Source: Phoronis ovalis (taxonomy: Eukaryota > Phoronida > Phoronidae). From it: a stretch of 10,004 nt of DNA. The translations under genes were made by a program, and so were the position numbers. Where the stretch lies: the NCBI GenBank assembly GCA_028565635.1, contig JAOXYB010069268.1, positions 1 through 10,004 of the forward strand, read 5' to 3'. Of this stretch, positions 1-7,446 are shown piece after piece; the stretch's first letter is position 1, and every line of letters starts with the position of its first letter. The notes under the pieces were generated by a model that was not told the DNA's origin, did not search any database, and saw only the letters and a program-made list of their open reading frames with translations.

Positions 1-300
1 TATAATACGTGCACGGGTCAATAATTTCTTTTTCAATACATATAAATACTTCTGTGCACAGTATTGCGAAATCTTACAGATTGTTTCTTCACAATCAAAT
101 TCTAATGCACATCCGTCAAGCTATATGACTAACCCGTTAAGTATAGAATAATACGTGCACGGGTCAATAATTTCTTTTTCAATACATATAAATACTTCTG
201 TCCAAAGTATTGCGAAATCTTGCACTTAAGGCGTACGGATAGTTTCTTCATAATCAAATTCTAATGCGCATCCGTCAAGCTATATGACTAACCCGTTAAA
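1..300. repeat. Tandem pair of ~146/159-bp repeat units
   Basis: The segment starting near base 2 is repeated starting near base 148. The offset is 146 bp at the left end and 159 bp at the right end. The second copy has about 13 extra bases after GAAATCTT, around 218-232. Each copy opens with ACGTGCACGGGTCAATAA and closes with TGACTAACCCGTTAA. ACGGGT and ACCCGT therefore form short imperfect inverted ends, which could be remnants of a small DNA element. Copy 1 begins at the window edge, so more units may lie to the left. No coding potential was seen. Confidence 0.85.
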
Positions 301-659
301 AAGAACTCATAAATTATACAATTTTTCTGAAAGAAAGTAAATCTTGATAGAAATATTTTAATTTCTTCATATACTTATTGAACAAGTGTTTAGCTAGCTG
401 CATATTGTAAACTACTTATTTTTATATGTCTAATGAAGAATATTATTGATGTACACTTTTTTAGAGCAATGTACTTTTGTCATACAATTCAAGTATATTG
501 TAAAGCTGAATTGTCTGAAATCCAAACATGCTATTATTATTATTATTGGATGTATTTCACGAAAGTTCACAGAGCATGCACTGAGCGAAGGATCGGCTAG
601 TCACAAATTCAAGTAGACACGAAGGAAACAGAATTGCCCACAAAAACACCTGCATCAAA
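301..659. other. AT-rich upstream region and probable 5' leader of the Ly6-like gene
   Basis: No gene was recognised. There is a short ATT microsatellite at about 533-548. The last ~100 bases before the start codon at 660 are less AT-rich and are probably 5' untranslated leader. I see no convincing TATA box or initiator at a suitable distance, so the transcription start cannot be placed. Confidence 0.4.
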
Positions 660-1368
660 ATGAAAGCTATAGTTGTCGGATTATCGATTTTGGTCAGCCT
701 TGGTAAGTTGAAAATGTGTTATAAATATAGAATGCGTAAATAGCTGATGTAGAAACATTTAGACAGTAAATATATAATCATCAAACTAAGGTAACATGGC
801 TTTACATCTTAAGATTTTCATTATTACACAGTAAGTCATGGGGGTATAAGACCTATGAAACATTTGTATGTACTACGTGGTGATGATTGTCTATTTTTAA
901 TATTGCATAATTCTACCTTCGCGTGTTTATCAGGTGAGAAAATAGCAAGAAAACTTAAAGAACAGTATTCAGCTACTACTAAAACACCTTTGGAAAACCA
1001 TCATAAGAAACAAATGTATCCAAATAGCTACTATACATGCGCTATGTTGTACGTACACAACCACAATCTTGATCCCATTAGTATAGAGTGACCCTGAATC
1101 CGGGCCCGAATCATTTAAAACAACCAAAAATTAAAAACGGGAAAAATGTAATCCAAATGGTGAGAATTATGCCGATAATGTTACATGATTTGTTTCAGCC
1201 TATGGAGCAGAATACACTACCACTGGCATGTTTGCAGCTGAGACAACGTACGCTAAAAATCCTGACGCATTCCAGTGCTATGTCTGCACTAGTAGTGATC
1301 AGTTCAGCTCCTGTGCAAATCCGTCGTACGGCAACGTGGATGTCATGGATAACTGCATGTCGTGCTCG
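660..1368 (+). CDS. Ly6/uPAR-like secreted or GPI-anchored protein, first two coding exons (partial)
   Basis: Two exons are visible. Exon 1 (660-702) starts at an ATG in a good context (AAAATGA) and ends at G|GTAAGT. Exon 2 (1199-1368) follows the acceptor TTTGTTTCAG and ends at TCG|GTAAGA. Joining them completes an Ala codon (phase 1) and gives 71 residues. They start with a signal peptide, MKAIVVGLSILVSLAYG, with likely cleavage before AEY. A Cys-rich stretch follows: CYVC at residues 41-44, then Cys 53, 67 and 70 (C-x2-C-x8-C-x13-C-x2-C). CYxC directly after a short mature N terminus, followed by spaced single cysteines, is the usual opening of LU (three-finger) domains. The second half of the fold, with its closing Asn, and any GPI signal should lie on later exons. 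None was recognised downstream, where inverted-repeat elements and a convergent gene lie. The 496-bp intron holds only a spurious ORF. The family call is moderate, the exon structure good. The gene could be a truncated relic. Confidence 0.6.
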
Positions 1369-1434
1369 GTAAGATAATTATAACTGTAAAATGCTGCAAT
1401 ATTTAGCCAAAGGTCTTGTTGTTCGTGTAACGTC

Positions 1435-1953
1435 CCCGGGGGGCTCACTTAAAAAAAAGTCGGGTACGCATGCTTGTCCGAAAAAACGGGGGTAAGGGGT
1501 ATCTTTTCGCCGTTCGACGGGGTTCCCAGGAACCCCCGTTTAGGGGTCGATTTTGGCGGAAAACCACATTTAGGGGTATGTTTTTGGCAAATGTAACTTC
1601 CCGTTTAGGGGTTGGTTTTTCACGTACACCTCCCGTTTAGGGGTCATTTTTTTCAGTGGGAGCAGCGAGCATTACCTTTTGGCGACCATTTAGCATTTTT
1701 TTTTAATTTAGTGTATTATTTTGTTTTGACGACGTTTTTTCTTTTTTTTTGGTTGTCGATTTTTTTGGGAACCGCTTTTTTTTTTTGGTTGTTAACTTTT
1801 CAGAGAAAACTTCCCGCTTAGGGGTACCTTTTTCAGCAAAATCCCCCGGTTAGGGGTGGTATTTTGATCCTCCACTTCCCGTTTAGGGGCTTATTTTGCA
1901 CCTTACGGACGAGCATGGGTATACCCGACTTTTTTTCAAGTGAGCCCCCCGGG
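1435..1953. mobile_element. 519-bp terminal-inverted-repeat (MITE-like) element with minisatellite core
   Basis: Both ends begin CCCGGGGGGCTCACTT when read inward. Over the first 32 bases (1435-1466 against the reverse complement of 1922-1953) the arms differ at one position, and looser similarity continues through a CATGCT(T/C)GTCCG motif. Between the arms sit about eight copies of a unit with core CCCGTTTAGGGGT followed by a T-rich run, all in the same orientation, e.g. near 1539, 1567, 1601, 1634, 1813, 1848 and 1878. No transposase is encoded; the hydrophobic ORF inside is a product of the T-runs. No clear target-site duplication is visible. It is probably a non-autonomous element sitting just after the Ly6-like exon 2, in its presumed intron. 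The superfamily is unknown. Confidence 0.75.
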
Positions 1954-2058
1954 CTGCAACTGAAGACATTTTACGTCGGTGATAGATAGTGGGAGCTGTT
2001 ATTGGTATGCTATACATGTAGTCCGGGTGTATATAGACCACGGGTGAACCACCGCTCT

Positions 2059-2380
2059 CGGGTCACTTAAACAAAACGTGGGTAATCATGCTCCTTAATT
2101 AAAACGTGTGTTTATTTGAGGACCAGGCGCGTGACGTGCTTTACGCGTTTAAAGTAGGAAAATCAACCAAAAACACAAATAGGGTAAAGTTTTTCCCTGA
2201 TCTTGTTTAGAGTCTGTTTTGCACGGCGAGTCTTGTTTAGGGCCCAATCATTCGCGGTGAGTCTTATTTTTTGCTTGTCGAAAAAAGCCTGTCCTCGATA
2301 AGGTACCAGTTTTGGCACATGTCTTACTTATGGTGCATTTTTCGAACCTCTTCAGCCACTTATTTTTTAGGTCATTAACG
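2059..2380. mobile_element. Decayed relative of the neighbouring inverted-repeat element
   Basis: The left edge reads CGGGTCACTTAAACAAAACG followed by a GTGGGTAATCATGCTCC stretch. This aligns with the left arm of the element at 1435 (CTCACTTAAAAAAAAGTCGGG, then a CATGCT motif). Downstream are units of about 30 bases with core CTTGTTTAGGG or close variants followed by TTTTGCACGGCGAG-like sequence (near 2203, 2233, 2264, 2297, 2323). This is the same arrangement as in the intact element but with a different consensus. No matching right arm was found, so the right boundary is approximate. It looks like an older or different subfamily, truncated at its right end. Confidence 0.5.
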
Positions 2381-2706
2381 CAATACACGAGGCGATCAGT
2401 TTTGATTTTGCAGTTATTGCAGTTTTAAAAAATGAAATACTACGAAAAACATATAATATATCAGTCTGAATAAATGGATTTATTCAGACTGATAATATAT
2501 GAAACAATTTTAACAGGCTGCTTTAAAAAAAATTGACTAAGATATATTTTTTCATTAATTGCTGCCTTAGATTTTTTTGTTGCTTTTGATGCTATAGTAA
2601 AATAACATAGCTAATAGAACATTAGTACTGTTGTTATAATCGATAAAGTGAAATGACATGTATGGGTATTATTGGGTAAAAAATGTCACACCTTTCATCA
2701 GTTATT
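2381..2706. other. AT-rich convergent intergenic spacer
   Basis: This lies between the second inverted-repeat element and the candidate poly(A) signal of the minus-strand gene. Apart from the hairpin at 2459-2494 it holds nothing recognisable. I specifically looked for a third Ly6-like exon (acceptor followed by Cys-rich codons) and found none. Confidence 0.4.
2459..2494. repeat. Perfect 36-bp hairpin with AATAAA on both strands
   Basis: Left arm TATCAGTCTGAATAAAT (2459-2475), two-base spacer GG, right arm ATTTATTCAGACTGATA (2478-2494). All 17 arm positions pair. Because of the symmetry, AATAAA occurs on the plus strand at 2469-2474 and on the minus strand at 2479-2484. The hairpin sits between two convergent genes. 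It could be a small element or excision remnant, or a shared 3'-end structure. Only the palindrome is directly shown. Confidence 0.8.
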
Positions 2707-2716
2707 TTTATTTATT
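2707..2716 (-). terminator. Candidate poly(A) signal of the chitin-binding gene
   Basis: On the minus strand this reads AATAAATAAA, two overlapping canonical hexamers. It is the first canonical AATAAA found after the stop codon at 3409, which implies a 3' UTR of about 700 bases. Nearer variant hexamers (TATAAA, e.g. around 3130 and 3326) could be used instead. AT-rich DNA produces such hexamers by chance, so the assignment is tentative. Confidence 0.35.
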
Positions 2717-3408
2717 AAAAAACATCATAAAACACAGATTTTTACTATTTAAAATGAAGAATGGGTTATCAAACTATACTTACTAATACAGCATAAATTA
2801 AGCTTTGCAGTTGTACATAGATTTTACAGTTTAAAATGTTGACTGTCCTTTTGGTTCAGTTTTGCTTTTAGTACACTCATGGTAACTTTCAAACATAGAG
2901 GTAAGTTAATAGAACAATTCTATGACATATACATTGTTAAGTTACATTTTTGTACAATCAATCACTTTGTTATTAATACACAACTACGTTCACATTCACT
3001 TATAAATAAATTTGATAATCATAGTGGCAAGCAGTCCATATATCAAATGTAAACAGTTAATGAGTACATGCATTTACCTAACTCGCAATATAGGATTATC
3101 TGTCACTTCAAACAGAAGTGCAACAGGGAGTTTATAACAAGAGGCAATACTGCTGATACTGCTACTTAGCTTGAACTTTAACAGACTGAATTAAAACTGT
3201 ACTTTACACGTTATTAAAGTCTGGATTTCTATCCACAATCACGTTAAGTAGATCTTTTTATCTCTTTTATGATATACTATTACAATCAAAAATAAAATGC
3301 TATATTCATCGTCCACAGCACAAGATTTATAACAAGGACAATTCCTTTCCTCTATAGGCATACTTCCACTGCAAAAGGACCAGTTTAAATAAACACCAGA
3401 GAATTGAG
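2717..3408 (-). other. Probable 3' UTR of the chitin-binding gene
   Basis: This runs from the stop codon to the candidate poly(A) signal. It is AT-rich, with no repeat recognised and no further chitin-binding-like exon on the minus strand. That supports the stop at 3409-3411 as the true end of the coding region. Confidence 0.4.
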
Positions 3409-5795
3409 CTAATTATCGTTTTGATCGAGACAGGGTATATTGAGCAATTGCTCTAACGCAGACATTACTTGATGGCCGTCCACACATGATTGAGGAGTAG
3501 GGGTAGCGTTTGGGCCTGGAGGACATTCAAAAGCATGGGGCCAGTCACACACACATTTATAAGTGTTAAATAGAAGACCATCAGGGCAGTCATGGTCTCC
3601 AGCTAGGCTAGAGTCGTGCATAGCTTCCTGGTGAAAGCTGGTGCAGTCACTGCCTGCAATAAGGGAATACTTGTTAGGAGGTATGCCGTCCACGCAGAAC
3701 TGAGGTGCGACACCGGTAGCAGGGGGTGCTGTCGGAACAGGGGTTGGATCCGTAGGACATTCAACATTAACAGGCCAGTCGCAAACACATATACCCGCTT
3801 TAGTGTTAAATTTTAGACCGATAGGACAGTCATGGTTTCCAACTATTCCAGAATCAATAGCTTCCTGTGAAAACTTATCGCAATTACTGCCTGCGACGGG
3901 TGTATATTTGTTACCATTGGATTCGCATGATTGAGGTGCACCCCCGGTAGCAGGAGGAGCATCCGTGGTAGCAGGGGGAGCATCCTCCGGAGGACATTCA
4001 AAATCACTAGGCCAGTCGCAAACACACTTGTACGTGTTAAATAATAGACCAGCTGGACAATTGTGGTCACCAGCTAGCTTAGAGTCGTGTATGGCTTGCT
4101 GGTGGAACTTGGTGCAGTCACTGCCAGCAATGAGGGAATACTCGTTGGGAGGTACGCCGTCGATGCATGATTGGGGTGCTGCCGGTACAGGAGTTGGATC
4201 CGGAGGACATATAACATTAGCAGGCCAGTCGCAAACACATATATTCGCTTTAGTGTTAAATTTTAGACCAATAGAACAGTCATGGTTTCCAACTATTCCT
4301 GAATCAATAGCTTCCTGTGAGAACTTGTCGCAATTGCTGCCTGCGACGGGTGTATACTTGTTACCGTTGGATTCGCATGATTGAGGTGCACCCCCAGTAG
4401 CAGGAGGAGCATCCGTGGTAGCAGGGGGAGCATCCGGAGGACATTCAAAATCACTAGGCCAGTCGCAAACACATTTGTAAGTGTTAAATAATAGACCAGC
4501 AGGACAGACGTGGTCACCGGCTAGTTTAGAGTCAAGCATATCTTCCTGGTGGAACTTGGTACAACCACTGCCTGGAATGAGGGAATACTCGTTGGGGGAT
4601 ACGCCGTCCGTGCATGATTGAGGTGCAGATTGATGTGCTGTCGGTGCAGGAGTTGGATCCGGAGGACATTCAACATTAGCAGGCCAGTCGCAAACACATA
4701 TATCCGCCATAGTGTTAAATTTTAGACCAATAGGACAGTCATGGTTTCCAACTATTCCAGAAACAATAGCTTCCTGGGAGAACTTGTCGCAATTGCTCCC
4801 TGCGATGGGTGTATACTTGTTTCCGTTGGCTTCACATGATTGAGGTACAACCCCGGTAGCTGTAACAAGAGAAAGCATATACTTAGGCCTACTGAAAACT
4901 ACGTAACTGGACGGTTTAGCAAAGGAGTAATATACGTGTTAAATTGTATCACTGTGAACTATTTTTGTTAACCATTTATTTATTATAATATCTTAAATAA
5001 ATATTCACTTCAGTCTTATAGACAAAAATATGATTTAATTCTTAATTGTTAAGGTGTCTTATAGGCAATGCAGAGGGCGCTACTATTGCACGCATTTTTG
5101 CCTGTCTGTCAAGTCCATTTTTATTAATACAAATTAATGAAACCGAGTTTAGTAGAAATTAAGGATCTAAATAATTTGGTTAATTAAATGTAGATGCGAA
5201 TCCTATTTATTTTTTCAAAATTATGTCTCATATTTAAATTCAAGCGTGTTTTATGCAAAACTCTACTAAAATGGCGACCCTTAGCAGCACATGTATGAAG
5301 TAACATCCCTTATACATCATCGCAATACACATTGCCTCTAGATTATGACATGTGGAATGTAATGATCGATCGCGATCGCTGAATTCAACATCTTCATGCA
5401 GCCACGACTATATACTTTAATTGATAAAAATTGATCGGTTCATCACACTTTCAAGGTTTTTTTTGTACAACATGATAATTTTATAAAAATTTAGGGTGAT
5501 TATGTAGTGCTCTAACTATTCAACATTATGAGTAACTCGGGTACCCATTTCTTAATTGCAAAGGGAACATTCTGGTTAAAGTAAGCAATAGATGTCTTAA
5601 AATCAAATTACGCACAACAGAAATCATGAACTACTTATAGCACAATTACTAAGAGATTTACGCACAAAATAATAGCTTTTGATTAAAATTATTACATTGT
5701 AATTGTGAAAACAAAAAGTACTTACGACTTGCCTGACACGTAACAGCAATTGAAATGAATAGCGCTACAATCGTGATCGTTCTTATGCGTGACAT
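3409..5795 (-). CDS. Secreted six-domain peritrophin-A (CBM14)-like chitin-binding protein
   Basis: The coding sequence has two exons. 5795-5726 carries the start and a 23-residue signal peptide (MSRIRTITIVALF, then ISIAVTCQAS). 4859-3409 carries the remainder. The donor C|GTAAGT and the acceptor CTCTTGTTACAG|CT join in phase 1, completing a Pro codon and giving 506 residues. A Met reading at 4878 is intronic and should not be used as the start. Six domains follow, at residues 32-88, 106-163, 185-241, 255-312, 335-391 and 412-469, each ending CVCDWPxxxxC. The Cys-framed fold, the CPxGLxFNT motif and CDWP are hallmarks of the CBM14/ChtBD2 family, which binds chitin in peritrophic matrices, cuticle, shell matrix and some immune lectins. 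Pro/Thr/Ala-rich linkers, likely O-glycosylated, separate the domains; N474-A-T is the one N-glycosylation sequon noticed. No catalytic domain or membrane segment was seen, so an extracellular structural or lectin role is inferred. In every domain the usual third Cys is Glu or Gln, and there is an extra Cys two residues before CDWP. The C terminus (482-506) looks like a decayed seventh repeat. Confidence 0.9.
3523..4836 (-). repeat. Three tandem ~450-bp dyads encoding A-B domain pairs
   Basis: Domain-coding segments in transcript order are A1 4836-4666, B1 4614-4441, A2 4377-4207, B2 4167-3994, A3 3927-3757 and B3 3696-3523. Type A has C-x14-C-x17-C-x12-C-x-C-x7-C with NGNKYTP and DKFSQEA. 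Type B has C-x16-C-x18-C-x10-C-x-C-x7-C with NEYSLI and FNTYKC. The period is 450 bp between dyads 2 and 3 and 459 bp between 1 and 2. Nucleotide similarity between same-type domains, including the linker after B1 and B2 (ATTDAPPATGGA), is very high, suggesting recent duplication or gene conversion of whole pairs. Confidence 0.9.
4860..5725 (-). other. Intron 2 of the chitin-binding gene
   Basis: An 866-bp intron bounded by GTAAGT at 5725 and TTGTTACAG at 4860, separating the signal-peptide exon from the domain exon. It contains the first copy of the dispersed repeat (5049-5528). No other feature was recognised. Confidence 0.85.
5049..5528 (+). repeat. Dispersed ~480-bp repeat, copy 1 (intronic)
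   Basis: It aligns collinearly and in the same orientation with 7462-7921 from TTAAGGTG to CAACATTA. Long blocks are identical, for example the stretch around CTCTAGATTATGACATGTGG (copy 1 near 5338, copy 2 near 7745), the ATTTTATAAAAATTTAG block and the AAAATGGCGA block. No terminal inverted repeat, poly-A tail or reading frame was seen, so the element class is unknown. It differs from copy 2 by several indels, including a CGATCGCGATCG palindrome found only here (5367-5378). The strand label is arbitrary. Confidence 0.85.
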
Positions 5796-6172
5796 TCTAA
5801 AATAAGTTGTTAAAATTCAAGCGTTTAAAATTATTTTAAAAAAAACATATTAACTATTTTTAGGTTATAACATCATATTTCAGAAATAATGTTTTTAAGG
5901 TAAATATATATATCTTTGTTTATTTTTTTTAATCACCTTTACAGTTTATGTGCAATTTATTAAGGAAATCAGATGTATGTGACTACATGTATTTAATATG
6001 GAAAACAATTACATAAACATCTTTTATGCAAAGACTTAAGCTTAACGAAAATATCTTTCAACATCGGTTATGAAATTATATAAGCAAACGAGCAGTACCC
6101 AATAATCGTATGATCATAAATATGGACAAAAAATATAATTGACAAAAAAACATTTAGACACTTTAAAATTAC
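5796..6172 (-). other. Intron 1 (5' UTR intron) of the chitin-binding gene
   Basis: The donor CTTTGCAG|GTAATT lies with GT at 6172-6171. The acceptor AACTTATTTTAG lies at 5798-5797, leaving a single A (5796) before the start codon at 5795. The intron is about 375 bp and AT-rich. The acceptor abutting the ATG, together with the TATA box upstream, is the reason for proposing a non-coding first exon. Confidence 0.65.
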
Positions 6173-6250
6173 CTGCAAAGAAATGTAGACAAGTTTGATC
6201 GAGTGATTTCAATTCAAAATATTCTACCACTGCTGTTGAAGCTGTTTGAA
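6173..6250 (-). other. Non-coding first exon of the chitin-binding gene
   Basis: The region between the TATA box and the donor at 6173/6172 is less AT-rich than its surroundings and contains no ATG in transcript orientation. The transcription start is estimated about 30 bases after the TATA box, near 6247-6252, where TTTCAAAC could serve as an initiator. The 5' boundary is therefore approximate. Confidence 0.55.
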
Positions 6251-6273
6251 AGCTCCGTGTGGTGATGTGGGAC

Positions 6274-6281
6274 TTTTTATA
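6274..6281 (-). promoter_or_regulatory. TATA box of the chitin-binding gene
   Basis: On the minus strand the sequence is GTATAAAAAGTCCC, a strong TATA box within a GC-richer context. It lies about 30 bases before a plausible initiator and about 100 bases before a good splice donor. TATA promoters are typical of highly or inducibly expressed tissue-specific genes, which would suit a secreted matrix protein; that last point is inference. Confidence 0.65.
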
Positions 6282-7221
6282 CAATTCTGAAACAATGAGT
6301 TTTACGATGATGTGCCACGTGACTTAATGGTCTTCATGAAAAGGATTTTGGGAATTTCTTGATTATGGGTTCTGGCCAACTCAGTTTCTTAGCGAAAGCA
6401 ACTTCTTGGAAAAACGTAATTTTTTTCTTTTGTACATTCAAAGTTCTTTTATGCTATTTTTAGAATAGAATAAGGCAACATGCGCTGTTTAAAGTTCCTG
6501 GAAGGAAAAACGAAAGGGAAAAAATCCGTCGTTTACATATGTTTTGCTAATATAAAGCCGGAGGGGACTTACACATATGATTAATCTGAGGATCAATTTT
6601 CATCAAGGAACCCTTAGGAATGCGTCAATTTTTCACAGAAATGGAGAGAAATTGATTCGCTTAAGAAATGGGTGGAATTAATATAAAATTAACGCAAAAA
6701 TCTTTTCATTTTTCATTAGCCCATAGTTAGCACATCATGTGCATGATTTCAAAATAACAAAATAATGAAAGAATATTAATCATCAATAAAATTTTCCACT
6801 GGGGAAAAAATTATTGCACAAACTTTGAAACTATTGGCTAACTGAGTTCTTGACGTAACTAGCTGTTTCCTCATTTTGTTTGAGTACATAACCCTATCAT
6901 TTGTTTACTAACCATTCAAAAAAACTTCTATTATAATTTTTGGTATTGTTTAAATTGTGCGTGTTACTAAATATATCCAATTCTACGAATGGAAAAAAAA
7001 TCTTGGAAAATAAACTTAAAAACTACTTTCTATTTTATGAATATACAATATTGTTATTTATTTGCAGTTAACAAACTATAAATTACATATAGATTTCTAT
7101 TGAATATATTTAATTCATTGAGTAATCCTTTCACCTGAATAGTTTGCTAAGGCATTTTATATCCTTGTTTGATACGTGACCAAGAACAAAAGATGTGTAT
7201 ATATAATACGCAAAATTTAAT

Positions 7222-7233
7222 TTTCGCGCGAAA
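7222..7233. promoter_or_regulatory. TTTCGCGCGAAA palindrome (E2F-like)
   Basis: A perfect 12-bp palindrome with three CpGs in very AT-rich DNA. TTTCGCGC fits the E2F consensus TTTSSCGC on both strands. No adjacent promoter or exon was seen, so it may be fortuitous. Confidence 0.2.
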
Positions 7234-7410
7234 TCTTTATAGAAAAATGAGAGGAGTACTAATGTCCTTCTAGATTTTTTTAAAAAATTACTATTTATAT
7301 TTTTTATATTATTGTGTTAGGGCTACAGTCTTCCATTCTGATTTATCCGAAGAAATTACTCTTACTCCCGAACTCATATACTGTTTTTTGGAGGGTGAAA
7401 ACAATAGCTG

Positions 7411-7446
7411 ATAAGTAACAGGAGCAAAATAAGTAATAGGAGCAAA
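7411..7446 (+). repeat. 18-bp unit tandemly duplicated
   Basis: ATAAGTAACAGGAGCAAA (7411-7428) is followed directly by ATAAGTAATAGGAGCAAA (7429-7446), differing at one base. It ends 15 bases before the start of copy 2 of the dispersed repeat. Confidence 0.85.

Noticed and set aside
855-1091. 78-codon plus-strand frame
   Set aside because: It lies wholly inside the intron between the two Ly6-like exons. It has no domain, motif or signal peptide and shows AT-driven composition.
1088-1372. 94-codon plus-strand frame
   Set aside because: It overlaps Ly6-like exon 2 in the wrong frame. The correct frame begins at 1199 after the acceptor and gives the CYVC pattern.
1408-1435. Codons reading Cys-Cys-Ser-Cys-Asn after an AG, as a possible last Ly6 exon
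   Set aside because: The implied intron would be only about 40 bases. The spacing does not match the CCxxDxCN ending, and it runs straight into the mobile element.
1612-1821. 69-codon Phe/Leu-rich frame
   Set aside because: It arises from the T-runs of the inverted-repeat element's internal array; the apparent membrane character is compositional.
3616-4384. Plus- and minus-strand frames overlapping the domain exon (3603-3788 -, 3616-3816 +, 3843-4070 -, 3965-4384 +, 4293-4517 -)
   Set aside because: They are shadows of the repetitive chitin-binding coding sequence, repeated because the DNA is repeated.
4860-4878. Met start at 4878 extending the large minus-strand frame
   Set aside because: The codons from 4878 to 4860 form a pyrimidine-rich splice acceptor ending ACAG. 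A phase-matched signal-peptide exon exists upstream at 5795-5726.
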